A stretch of 64,000 bases of DNA, from NCBI RefSeq assembly GCF_025998175.1, contig NZ_AP026695.1:558001-622000 (forward strand). The letters run 5' to 3'. This DNA is from Nitrosopumilus zosterae (GTDB lineage Archaea; Thermoproteota; Nitrososphaeria; Nitrososphaerales; Nitrosopumilaceae). The position numbers and the translations under genes are program-made. The notes under the pieces are model-generated. The model was not told the origin of the DNA, made no database searches, and saw nothing but the letters and a program-made list of their open reading frames with translations. This document shows, piece after piece, positions 35,073 through 42,625 of this stretch. Position 1 is the stretch's first letter; every line of letters starts with the position of its first letter.

Positions 35073-35774
35073 ATGTTAACTGGAAATTGGCCTATTAATT
35101 ATACATTTGAGGATAGATATGAGCTAACAGGCATTACAGATTTTGTTTTAGATTATGCAAATAATTCAAAGAAAAAATTAATCATTTTAGATGTTGGATG
35201 TTCAAGTGGAATTGCCATGAAATATGTTCAAGATTATCTGAAACAGAAAAATATTGAAACATTCACTATTGGAATAGACATATCAAAAAATGTAGTAAAA
35301 GACGCTTCGAAAAATCTAGATAAATTCATCAATGAAGATTTACTTAATGTCAATGATTTTGTGAAAAAAGCGGATGTTGTAATTTGCAGTAAAGCTGCAA
35401 TATTTGTTACAGGTGAAATAAGATATAAAATAATTAGAAAATGTTCAGATTTTCTCAAAAATGATGGAATTCTGATTACAGACGTAGATTGTTTTGAAAA
35501 ATCAAAATTATCTGATGATTTGAGAGATTTTCTATGTGAATTTCCCACTTGGTCTTGTTTTAAAAACGGCATAGGGAAATTTAGTAAAGAATTTCGAAGA
35601 AGACAAAACATTCCATACAAGAAAAAAATGAAAAAAATGTCCAAAGACGAGGGATCAAAATACGCAGATGAAATTCTTTCGGCTTGGAATAGTTTTTCTT
35701 TCTTTAAAAAATTAGATTGGAAAATATCTATCATTCATAGGCGTTTTGCAAGTTCTATTGTACATGGAAGGTGA
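35073..35774 (+). CDS. Class I SAM-dependent methyltransferase
   Basis: 233 residues. The SAM motif I is IILDVGCSSGIAMKYVQ at about residue 32; the acidic end of strand 2 is IGIDISKNVVK; motif IV-like segment KADVVICSKAAIF, followed by LKNDGILITDVDCF. The C-terminal 70 residues are basic and rich in Lys and Phe. Substrate unknown: it lacks DPPY or NPPY, so it is probably not a DNA adenine methylase; RNA, protein or small molecule remain open. Confidence 0.78.
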   Translation: MLTGNWPINYTFEDRYELTGITDFVLDYANNSKKKLIILDVGCSSGIAMKYVQDYLKQKNIETFTIGIDISKNVVKDASKNLDKFINEDLLNVNDFVKKADVVICSKAAIFVTGEIRYKIIRKCSDFLKNDGILITDVDCFEKSKLSDDLRDFLCEFPTWSCFKNGIGKFSKEFRRRQNIPYKKKMKKMSKDEGSKYADEILSAWNSFSFFKKLDWKISIIHRRFASSIVHGR

Positions 35775-35801
35775 ATTTTTCCTCTATGAGTCAAATGGAC
35801 T

Positions 35802-35825
35802 CCCAAAAACGGTCTCAACCCACAG
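35802..35825 (-). repeat. Short copy of the ...GACCGTTTTT repeat
   Basis: On the minus strand, CTGTGGGTTGAGACCGTTTT matches the second halves of the sites at 7541-7582 and 39351-39390. Lies between two plus-strand genes inside the element. Confidence 0.4.
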
Positions 35826-35840
35826 ATTCACACACATTTC

Positions 35841-36974
35841 ATGTTGATGTTTGTCAAATACTATTTGAGAAGAAAAATTAAATGCAGTTACGATGTTAGT
35901 AATATTCTGAATATAGACGAACACATATCAAAAGTGGAAACTTTTCTCGACAACGCAACAAAAGGATTGGATAGTGATACCCTGTTATGGCTTAAACAAC
36001 AATTCGAAGAAAATATGGGAAATTTTATCGAGAATTGTTCTGGAGGCTTGAAAGTCACTATGGTTTTAGATGCAAACATCGCCATCAGTACAATTCAAAG
36101 ATATGATTCAAATAAAAATTCCATTCTACATCATCTTAAGGATAATCCTATGTTTACCATAATTGCACCTCCATTAATTGAGGAGGAAGTAATCAAATTC
36201 ATTGATTCGCCCGAACAAGCAAAATCCCGAACCAAACTTCGAAAAGAATGGAAACGACTTAAAAAAACTATTCAAATTAAGGAAGTTACTGACAAACGGA
36301 TTTTGGAGGCCGCATTAAAGATTACATCAAGACGTGATCCAAAAGATTCTCAATATGTTGCATTATACATAGAAACAAACTCTAACGCAATATTGACCAA
36401 AGATGATGATTTTAATGATTTTTCTGTTAGAAAATTTGATATTACAAATCTAGATAAAGTTGTGGGAACGTTTCATAGAGGCGTTTACTCTTTTTTCATT
36501 TTTCATGATGCTTTTCCATTGGTTTTTGAATTATCAGGTAAAATCATTGCTGCCATATTAAAAAATGCAATATCTTTTCTCGCTCTTATTCTCTCTCTTG
36601 TAACTAATGCTGTCACAAAATCATTTGAAAAACTAATTGATTTATTTTCAAAAATGTCAAAAGGCACACAACAAGCTATAGGTGCGTTATTGTTAATTGG
36701 CAGTATTGTATCTATCATAATACTTGTCTTGAGAGAAGATGTGAGGGAAAAAGCAAGTAAAAAACTATCCTCACTTACAAAAAAAGCAAAAGAGATTATT
36801 GAAAAAATCTTAGAATGGATTACTAGATCATTTGAAATATTACGTACTTATGCTGGCAAGGCTGCCCCTTACGGAATCACATCCTTAGAAATTATAGCAG
36901 AAATACAGGAACATATAGATGCAATATCTGACGAATTAAAGAATATTAGTACGGATCCTGCTTCTTACGCATAA
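35841..36974 (+). CDS. PIN-domain protein with C-terminal membrane segments
   Basis: 377 residues. Residues about 70-205 are a PIN nuclease domain with the four acidic residues in order: MVLDANIAIS, PLIEEEVIKF, SRRDPKDSQYVAL and LTKDDDFNDF. Then a hydrophobic region (residues about 225-260, KIIAAILKNAISFLALILSL) and a stronger helix at about 280-297 (AIGALLLIGSIVSIIILVL), and a cytosolic-like tail with charged helices. A nuclease tied to the membrane suits an abortive-infection effector or a toxin, but that is inference. No paired antitoxin is apparent. Confidence 0.75.
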   Translation: MLMFVKYYLRRKIKCSYDVSNILNIDEHISKVETFLDNATKGLDSDTLLWLKQQFEENMGNFIENCSGGLKVTMVLDANIAISTIQRYDSNKNSILHHLKDNPMFTIIAPPLIEEEVIKFIDSPEQAKSRTKLRKEWKRLKKTIQIKEVTDKRILEAALKITSRRDPKDSQYVALYIETNSNAILTKDDDFNDFSVRKFDITNLDKVVGTFHRGVYSFFIFHDAFPLVFELSGKIIAAILKNAISFLALILSLVTNAVTKSFEKLIDLFSKMSKGTQQAIGALLLIGSIVSIIILVLREDVREKASKKLSSLTKKAKEIIEKILEWITRSFEILRTYAGKAAPYGITSLEIIAEIQEHIDAISDELKNISTDPASYA

Positions 36975-37163
36975 TAGTATTGATCTTAAGATGACTATGA
37001 TGGTAAAATTCTGAATACTAAAAATAACTTGTAGTAAAATGTAGGCATCCAAAGAAAATGAAGAACAGACCCCTGATAGATATGGTGTGTATGAATTTAA
37101 TTACAATCTGTAAGTTTTCATTTTTGAATAAAATGACCTAGTTAAACAACATCTTTTCAATCA

Positions 37164-37175
37164 TTTATTTAAAAT
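37164..37175 (+). promoter_or_regulatory. TATA-like box of the DarT-DarG fusion gene
   Basis: TTTATTTAAAAT is centred about 28 bases before the ATG at 37198, the usual distance for a leaderless archaeal message. Confidence 0.5.
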
Positions 37176-37197
37176 ACGTTATAATGAATGAAGCATT

Positions 37198-38376
37198 ATG
37201 GATGAATTCAAAATTTATACATCCGATATAAGCCGATATCTGTTCTATATTACACATATTGATAACATTCCTTCTATGCTCCAAAATGGAATTCTTTCTC
37301 ATAATCTAATTGAACAAGAAAATCTTGATTATACTCCAATTTATGACAGAGAAATTGTTTCTAACAGAAAAGAAAAAATGGTTAATGGAAAAAGTCTCTG
37401 GCATTTTGCTAATTTGTATTTCCAGCCTAGAAATCCCATGTTATATCGTGTAACCATGGAAAAATCGCCTGACGTTATAGCTGTAGTTGCTGTAGACAAA
37501 AAAATCCTGGATACCTCCAATGCATTTATCACAGATGGAAATGCGGCTAGTGAACCTACAAAATTCTATCCAAACACTAATTTCAAAATTATCGAAAAAC
37601 AAATTAGCAGGATAACTGATTTACAATGGTGGACAGAAAGTAATGCAACTAAAAGACAAATCATGGCAGAATGTTTAGTACCCGAAAGGATCCCTCCAGA
37701 ATTTATTAGAGCGATTTATGTCAGTAATCATGAACTTGCAGATAAAATACGACAATCAGTGTCTTCTAGTGTTTCTGTAATTCCAGAACCTTCAATGTTT
37801 TTCCAACCTGTAAGAAAAATACCACTTACCAATAATCTTTCATTGGTGGAAGGGGATTTGTTTTTTTCAAAAATGCAAACGCTTACTGTAAGTGTAAATT
37901 GTATTGGAATTATGGGAAAAGGTCTGGCTTCTAGAGCCAAATATCAATTCCCTGATGTTTATGTTTACTATCAAGATCAATGTAAAAGAAAAACACTTCG
38001 AATGGGAAAACCTGTATTATATCAACGTGAAGGTCCATATCATCAACAAATTGCAGATGATCCAAGTTCTTTAGGGAATAGAACAGATACGTGGTTTTTA
38101 CTTTTTGCAACAAAACAGCATTGGCGTGATAATAGTGACATTAATGGAATCGAGAAGGGATTACAATGGCTTCTAGACAATTATGAAAGAGTAGGAATTA
38201 AATCTCTTGCAATTCCTGCTTTGGGTTGTGGTTTAGGACGATTACGCTGGGAAGATGTGGGACCAATTCTTTGTAAATATTTGTCTAAAATGGACATACC
38301 AGTTTGGGTGTATTTGCCAGCAGAAAAACAACTTTCAAATGACTTACTCACAAAAGAATTCTTACTAGATGATTAG
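37198..38376 (+). CDS. DarT-DarG fusion: DNA ADP-ribosyltransferase and macro-domain glycohydrolase
   Basis: 392 residues with two domains. Residues 1-200 are DarT-like (DUF4433): FYITHIDNIPSMLQNGILSH, LYFQPRNPMLYRV, and KRQIMAECLVPERIP, in which Glu158 matches the catalytic Glu of the DarT motif. DarT adds ADP-ribose to bases in single-stranded DNA. Residues about 213-385 are a macro domain: LVEGDLFFSKMQTLTVSVNC, IGIMGKGLASRAKYQFPDVY and LAIPALGCGLGRLRWEDVG, as in DarG, which removes the mark. They are normally two adjacent genes of a toxin-antitoxin and phage-defence system; here one chain carries both. No frameshift separates them. Confidence 0.9.
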   Translation: MDEFKIYTSDISRYLFYITHIDNIPSMLQNGILSHNLIEQENLDYTPIYDREIVSNRKEKMVNGKSLWHFANLYFQPRNPMLYRVTMEKSPDVIAVVAVDKKILDTSNAFITDGNAASEPTKFYPNTNFKIIEKQISRITDLQWWTESNATKRQIMAECLVPERIPPEFIRAIYVSNHELADKIRQSVSSSVSVIPEPSMFFQPVRKIPLTNNLSLVEGDLFFSKMQTLTVSVNCIGIMGKGLASRAKYQFPDVYVYYQDQCKRKTLRMGKPVLYQREGPYHQQIADDPSSLGNRTDTWFLLFATKQHWRDNSDINGIEKGLQWLLDNYERVGIKSLAIPALGCGLGRLRWEDVGPILCKYLSKMDIPVWVYLPAEKQLSNDLLTKEFLLDD

Positions 38377-38489
38377 ATTTCATATTTGAAATTCAATTAT
38401 ACTTTGAGATTTCTATACCCAACTTGCTCTACTGGTGCGGTCAATATGATTAATCAAAATTTAATAAATTAGTATGAAATTAACATTTT

Positions 38490-38762
38490 ATGGCAACTTG
38501 GAAACTATATGTTGAAAATAATAACTCTCTTAACGAAAAATGGATTCAGAAAGCTAATGAAAGCATTTCAAACAAATCAACAAAACTAGACAATTTTGAA
38601 GTAGATGATTCTCAATTATCTGCATCTTTGAATTATTTAGAAAAATGTGGTTATAATGAAATTAAACTCTGTGTTGTTGAAAAACGGATTGTTTTACCAC
38701 CTTCAAATTCTTCACCATGTCCCAATTGCAAAGGTTCAGGACACGTTAAATCAGGGAATTAA
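38490..38762 (+). CDS. Small protein with a zinc-finger motif
   Basis: 90 residues. The first 65 are helical (WIQKANESISNKSTKLDNF) with one Cys; the end has CPNCKGSGHVKSG, a single copy of the DnaJ-type CxxCxGxG motif. A single finger is not enough for a chaperone, so it may bind nucleic acid or be structural. The stop and the next ATG are two bases apart, and the gene follows the DarT-DarG fusion. Confidence 0.65.
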   Translation: MATWKLYVENNNSLNEKWIQKANESISNKSTKLDNFEVDDSQLSASLNYLEKCGYNEIKLCVVEKRIVLPPSNSSPCPNCKGSGHVKSGN

Positions 38763-39167
38763 ATGTTTGAAAATTCTACTATGATAATTATTGTACCCAT
38801 AATCAGTGCATCAATAGCTGCAGCAGGACTGATCTTTACTGGTCTTTCCTATCAAAATAATACTAAAGCAAAATATCTCCAAGTATTACGAGAATTTGAT
38901 AATGAGATTTCTGAATTAGAAATGTCTCAAACACGTGTTTCTAATTATGATCAATTTGTTGCTCGTTATCTGAATATTCATGAACGATTGGCATTTCTGG
39001 CTCAAAACAGAAAAATTCCCGGTGATTTGGCAAACTATTATGATTCCAGTTTTGCAGCTTCATTAGGAATACTTCAAATGCCCAAATATCAACATCATGC
39101 TACTGATCTAGATAATCTAACTTGTTGGTGTAAAATGAATGGTATTGAACCTGGAAATCCTCCTTGA
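38763..39167 (+). CDS. Small membrane-anchored protein of unknown function
   Basis: 134 residues. A membrane helix at about 6-27 (IIIVPIISASIAAAGLIFTG) is followed by a soluble region with a charged helical stretch (KYLQVLREFDNEISELEMSQ) and a C-terminal Cys-containing end (LTCWCKMNG). Similar one-helix proteins with a short cytosolic domain occur near defence genes and in plasmids. Probably cotranscribed with the zinc-finger gene. Last gene before the right att site. Confidence 0.65.
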   Translation: MFENSTMIIIVPIISASIAAAGLIFTGLSYQNNTKAKYLQVLREFDNEISELEMSQTRVSNYDQFVARYLNIHERLAFLAQNRKIPGDLANYYDSSFAASLGILQMPKYQHHATDLDNLTCWCKMNGIEPGNPP

Positions 39168-39302
39168 TTTTATTATTTTACATATTTGATTTTATCTTGT
39201 AATTTTTACATATGTCTGGGACTTTTTTAGAAACAACTTACTCTACTGGTCTGATCTATTTCGAATAACTGCGTCCATTTTATTGCCCATGTTAGTAGGC
39301 AT

Positions 39303-39319
39303 ATCCCATCCGGTCCATT
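39303..39319 (+). other. attR core
   Basis: ATCCCATCCGGTCCATT, identical to 21172-21188; the bases on either side differ. Marks the right end of the integrated element. Confidence 0.83.
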
Positions 39320-39350
39320 GGTCCGCCCCCACTGTGGGTTCAAATCCTAC
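39306..39350 (+). repeat. 45-bp direct repeat, left copy (with att-like core)
   Basis: Matches 42279-42323 with 3 differences in 45. It begins CCATCCGGTCCATT (tRNA-Val 3' end) and continues into GGTC, CCCACTGTGGG and a T-arm-like GTGGGTTCAAATCC. Both copies run in the same direction and enclose four efflux-type genes. Confidence 0.75.
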
Positions 39351-39390
39351 GGGACTTGAATGCACTGTGAGGTGTGACCGTTTTTTAATT
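39351..39390 (+). repeat. Short dispersed repeat, GGGACTTG...GACCGTTTTTT type
   Basis: Matches the minus strand at 7541-7582 over most of 40 bases (GGGACTTGAATGCACTGTG then GACCGTTTTTTAATT). It lies just after the left 45-bp repeat and before the MFS gene. Confidence 0.55.
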
Positions 39391-39453
39391 ATAGAAAAAA
39401 TTCTGTATCTCACAATCAATTTATCATATATTCAATGAAAAGTTTTAGAAAAC

Positions 39454-40641
39454 ATGTCAGACTCTCCCAAAAAATACAGTTGGAAGAATGTACGAAATCT
39501 TGGGTTTGTGAGTTTTTTTACTGACATGTCATCTGAGATGATTTTTGGGATACTGCCAATGTTTATCATTGATGAACTAGGTGCAGGAAAAGCAGTTTTA
39601 GGAATAGTAGAAGGAATGGGAGAATCAGTTGGATATGGTACAAGAACTATCTCAGGAACCATTTCAGACAAAATAGGAAAAAGAAAATCACTCATACTGC
39701 TAGGATATGGACTATCAACTTTAGCAAAACCGTTTTTTGCAATTTCTACAAGTGTAGCACACATAGTAGGAATTAGAGTAACAGATAGGATAGGAAAAGG
39801 CATACGTACATCTCCAAGAGATGCCTTACTTTCAGATTCCATAGAGCCCACCAATATTGGCAAAGCATTTGGATTACATCGTACTATGGATCAAGCAGGA
39901 GCAATAATTGGTCCACTAATTGCATTTGGTTTGCTTTATTATTTTGAGGTAAGAGACATCTTTTGGTTTTCACTTATTCCAGGAGGAATTGCTTTGTTCA
40001 TACTTGCACGTCACGTTAGTGAAAGAAAAATAACTCCAAAGAATCAGAGTGTTTTTTCAAACTTCAGAGATGTTCTTCACGGTAAATTTTTGTTGTACTT
40101 GATAATCATAATGGTTTTCTCAATTGGAGCATTCAACTTTTCATTTGTTTTAGTAGAATCCTCAGAGTTAGGATTAGAGAAGAATTTTGTGCCACTTGTA
40201 TACGTAGTGATTAATGTTGCACATACTCTAATTGGAATGCCATCGGGAATTTTATCTGACAAGATTGGAGCAGAGAAAGTATTACTGATAAGCATGGGAT
40301 TGTTTTTGATAACATCTTCAATCGGGTATTTTGAGACGGAATTTGTTCTGGTTGGCTTTGCGATGGCTGCAATCTTTGGTTTGTATCATGGCATGACGAT
40401 AACTGCTCAAAGAACGGTGGTATCAAGATATGTTTCAGAGCAGTTAAGAGGCACCGCCTTTGGTGTGTATTATCTTTTTGTGGGAGCATCATTTCTTGTT
40501 GCAAATATCACTTTTGGGTTTTTGTGGGATGTATTTGATTCTCAAGCCGCATTTGGATACAGTATTACTACCAGTATTATTGGAATGGTTTTACTTTTAA
40601 TATTCATCTACAAGAATAAACAAAAAACTAGTGATGTTTAG
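39454..40641 (+). CDS. Major facilitator superfamily efflux transporter
   Basis: 395 residues with 11-12 hydrophobic segments. TDMSSEMIFGILPMFII is the first helix; the loop between helices 2 and 3 is SDKIGKRKSLILLGYGL, close to the MFS motif A (G-x3-D-R/K-x-G-R/K), and a second copy of that style, SGILSDKIGAEKVLLIS, lies in the second half. The protein resembles MFS proteins annotated as drug or multi-substrate exporters. A TATA-like run TTTATCATA lies about 30 bases before the ATG. Substrate not shown. Confidence 0.88.
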   Translation: MSDSPKKYSWKNVRNLGFVSFFTDMSSEMIFGILPMFIIDELGAGKAVLGIVEGMGESVGYGTRTISGTISDKIGKRKSLILLGYGLSTLAKPFFAISTSVAHIVGIRVTDRIGKGIRTSPRDALLSDSIEPTNIGKAFGLHRTMDQAGAIIGPLIAFGLLYYFEVRDIFWFSLIPGGIALFILARHVSERKITPKNQSVFSNFRDVLHGKFLLYLIIIMVFSIGAFNFSFVLVESSELGLEKNFVPLVYVVINVAHTLIGMPSGILSDKIGAEKVLLISMGLFLITSSIGYFETEFVLVGFAMAAIFGLYHGMTITAQRTVVSRYVSEQLRGTAFGVYYLFVGASFLVANITFGFLWDVFDSQAAFGYSITTSIIGMVLLLIFIYKNKQKTSDV

Positions 40642-40644
40642 TAA

Positions 40645-41367
40645 TCAAAATCCAAACAAATGACCAACAACACCAATCTGATACATTATGTTAAATCCAA
40701 TAACAAGACTGAACCCACCTGCAACATACCTAAAGCATTTTTGAACTAGTTTTATCTTGTTTGCAAATACCAGTGGGATTCCCATCAGACTTCCAACCAA
40801 GGCCATTCCGATCATCGAACCCACACCAAAAATTGCAATGAACCCCAAGACCATTCCAACGTTATCCAAAGTTGCAGCAGTCAAGACCACAAGACTTCCA
40901 CTTCCTGCTAATCCGTGAACCAATCCAATGAAATAAGAGCGATGGGTGTGCTCATGATCGGAATCATCATGATTATGTTCATCAAAGTGGATAGACCCAT
41001 CTTGATGTTGGTGAGGATGTTTGTGTTTGAGACGTAATTTTTTGTTCAGAATTGTCGTTAATCCTAGAAAGACAAGCATGATGCCAACTGTAAATTCTAA
41101 TCCAGAAAAAACTTGTTCCTGTATTGTTATTGCAAGTGCATAGACTAGGAATCCAATTAGGATAAGAGTAGTTGTGTGTCCTGCACCCCATAATGCACCA
41201 AGGACCGAGGATTTGGTAAATGATTCTCTGAGTAATGATTTTGTTGATTTTTGCTTGTATTTTGATTTTGAAATTTGTGTACTAACTGCTGCCACATGAT
41301 CTGGTTCAAATGCATGTTCAAGTCCAACTGCAAGGCCAAGCCCCATGACAAGAGCAGGGGTCAGCAT
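40645..41367 (-). CDS. NicO/UreH-like membrane transporter
   Basis: 240 residues with about six membrane helices. The signature GLEHAFEPDHVAAV (HxxxxDH) lies in the first helix, as in nickel/cobalt transporters and UreH-type proteins. A long His- and Asp-rich loop (KHKHPHQHQDGSIHFDEHNH...HEHTH) in the middle is a metal-binding feature. Probably moves or exports Ni, Co or a similar metal. The gene converges on the MFS gene three bases away. Metal and direction are inferred from family knowledge. Confidence 0.82.
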   Translation of the reverse strand: MLTPALVMGLGLAVGLEHAFEPDHVAAVSTQISKSKYKQKSTKSLLRESFTKSSVLGALWGAGHTTTLILIGFLVYALAITIQEQVFSGLEFTVGIMLVFLGLTTILNKKLRLKHKHPHQHQDGSIHFDEHNHDDSDHEHTHRSYFIGLVHGLAGSGSLVVLTAATLDNVGMVLGFIAIFGVGSMIGMALVGSLMGIPLVFANKIKLVQKCFRYVAGGFSLVIGFNIMYQIGVVGHLFGF

Positions 41368-41448
41368 TCCAATTTGTTCAATGATTTCTTCTACTATGAG
41401 GTATCAAAATTCTTGTCCAATAAGTGATTAATAAAAATTTCATGTTGG

Positions 41449-41778
41449 TTAACGTGGGAAGTAGAACATCACTGCAACACCAATCAATACAACTACCGAA
41501 CCAATTAATTCAAATCTGTCTGGTATTTTCTTGTCAATCCAATATCCCCAAATTATTGATGAGACAACAAAGATTCCGCCATAAGTAGCATAAACTTTGC
41601 CAAAATCTGCTGGCTGTAAAGTCATTACAATTCCATAAGAAAACAAAATCAAACCTCCAGTTAATCCTAGAATCTTTCCTTTATGATCTCGTAACCATTT
41701 CCATACCAAATATCCACCACCAATTTCAAGTAGTGCTGCAAAAAAGAATACAACTATGGTCGAAGTTATTTCGAGCAA
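41449..41778 (-). CDS. YnfA-like (UPF0060) small membrane protein
   Basis: 109 residues, four membrane helices. LLEIGGGYLVWKWLRD near the start and VYATYGGIFVVSSIIWGYWI are signature segments of UPF0060, distantly related to small multidrug-resistance transporters. The neighbouring gene at 41766 is a paralogue (13-base overlap); such pairs often form heterodimers in the SMR superfamily. Function inferred as small-molecule or cation efflux. Confidence 0.85.
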   Translation of the reverse strand: MLEITSTIVVFFFAALLEIGGGYLVWKWLRDHKGKILGLTGGLILFSYGIVMTLQPADFGKVYATYGGIFVVSSIIWGYWIDKKIPDRFELIGSVVVLIGVAVMFYFPR

Positions 41779-42131
41779 GATTTAGCCTCCTTTCTCGGAT
41801 AATAGAAAATTATCAAAACACCAATCACTGCAATGACTGTGCCAATGATATCGTATCTGTCTGGAGTGATTCCATCAATTAACCAACCCCAGAATACAGA
41901 CATTACAATGAATACTCCTCCATAAGATGCATAGACTCTATGAAAGTGGGTTTTTTGAAACGTTGGAACTATCCCATACAAAAACAACACAAAACCACTT
42001 ATTGCACCTAATATCCAGCTGAAATCATCACGCAGCCAAAGCCATACAAGATACCCTCCACCGATTTCACAAAGACCAGCTAGAAAGAACAACAAAACTG
42101 AAGTGAGATAATTCTTTGATTTTTCACTCAA
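41766..42131 (-). CDS. YnfA-like (UPF0060) small membrane protein, upstream paralogue
   Basis: 121 residues, four helices: GLCEIGGGYLVWLWLRDDF and VYASYGGVFIVMSVFWGW. Aligns with the 41449 protein throughout (EIGGGYLVW, YGIVPTF against YGIVMTL, GVAVMFYFPR against GVLIIFYYPR). Starts the two-gene operon; a heterodimer is plausible. Confidence 0.85.
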   Translation of the reverse strand: MSEKSKNYLTSVLLFFLAGLCEIGGGYLVWLWLRDDFSWILGAISGFVLFLYGIVPTFQKTHFHRVYASYGGVFIVMSVFWGWLIDGITPDRYDIIGTVIAVIGVLIIFYYPRKEAKSCSK

Positions 42132-42179
42132 TATGATACAAAAATTGAATGAAGATTCTATATTATAACTAATTTAGAC

Positions 42180-42291
42180 AAAAAAGAAAATAGAGATATT
42201 GTAAGCGTCTCAATCGCTTTCTGCCGTCAATTTGTAAAATTATCAGAAAGGTATCCGCACCCACTGTGGGGCATGATACCATCCGGTCCAT
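42180..42291 (+). repeat. Dispersed structured repeat, copy 2
   Basis: Plus-strand match of the minus-strand copy at 3119-3226. The first hairpin AAGCG/CGCTT is at 42203-42219 and the second (GGTATC...CCCA-CTG-TGGG...GATACC) at 42250-42280, then ATCCGGTCCA, identical to the tRNA-Val 3' end. This last part is also the beginning of the right 45-bp direct repeat. Confidence 0.7.
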
Positions 42292-42323
42292 TGGTCTGCA
42301 CCCACTGTGGGTTCAAATCCTGC
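42279..42323 (+). repeat. 45-bp direct repeat, right copy
   Basis: Pairs with 39306-39350 (42 of 45 identical), 2973 bases apart. It overlaps the end of the structured repeat and the first codons of the 85-residue frame at 42307. Confidence 0.75.
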
Positions 42324-42564
42324 CCAAATCAACGGGAAACATCTCAAAGAACTGTTAAAAAAATTCAAAGAAGAACGAGATAGAATAGAAGAAGAAACTG
42401 GAGTGCGGCCTCAAATTGATGACACGACACAAATGTTTATGCAAAAAATCCTAAATGTGTGGATTGATGAAGGAAAAGAAATCGATGAAGAAAAATTCTG
42501 GTTAGAAGTTGACTATAATCGACAATTCTCTCATCCTGTGGAGTATTATGAAAAATCACATTAA
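42307..42564 (+). CDS. Small helical protein, possibly a 5'-truncated gene
   Basis: 85 residues if it begins at the GTG within the 45-bp repeat; the first six codons (MGSNPA) are then repeat sequence. No other good start lies before MFMQKILN. The following part, KHLKELLKKFKEERDRIEEE, is a charged helix and the C-terminus HPVEYYEKSH is soluble. The conserved-looking coding sequence seems to begin at about 42325, so an older N-terminus may have been replaced when the repeat formed. Alternatively it is a genuine short gene. Function unknown. Confidence 0.45.
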   Translation: MGSNPAQINGKHLKELLKKFKEERDRIEEETGVRPQIDDTTQMFMQKILNVWIDEGKEIDEEKFWLEVDYNRQFSHPVEYYEKSH

Positions 42565-42625
42565 GATTATCTCTTTTACAATATGTTTATTTTGATATGA
42601 AAATCACACCTCTCAAGTGAAATAA

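Larger units (their letters stand above)
21172..39319 (+). mobile_element. Integrated element of about 18.1 kb in tRNA-Val
   Basis: Bounded by a 17-bp direct repeat (21172-21188 and 39303-39319) whose left copy is the 3' end of tRNA-Val(CAC). The integrase gene sits directly inside the left boundary, the classic tRNA-integrating layout. Inside are an HUH-type Rep candidate, RHH and winged-helix regulators, ParB-fold proteins, two MT-A70 genes, a nuclease-helicase pair, PIN proteins and a DarT-DarG fusion. Most of these are accessory or defence genes, and the sequence from about 26100 to 35000 is more AT-rich than the flanks. No capsid, portal, terminase, secretion or Cas1 gene is recognised, so it is more like an integrative plasmid or defence island than a virus. 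Confidence 0.85.

Noticed and set aside
38421-39250. 16-base repeat AACTTRCTCTACTGGT at 38421 and 39235
   Set aside because: Only 16 bases with one mismatch and no further similarity around it; may be chance in AT-rich spacers.
21172-39319. Casposon or CRISPR-related element
   Set aside because: No Cas1-like gene, no family-B polymerase and no regularly spaced repeats were found; the integrase is a tyrosine recombinase.
21172-39319. Integrated virus
   Set aside because: No capsid, portal, terminase or packaging ATPase motif is recognised in any of its genes.
42250-42323. A degenerate second tRNA
   Set aside because: There is a T-arm-like segment (GTGGGTTCAAATCC) but no matching acceptor, D arm or anticodon arm.
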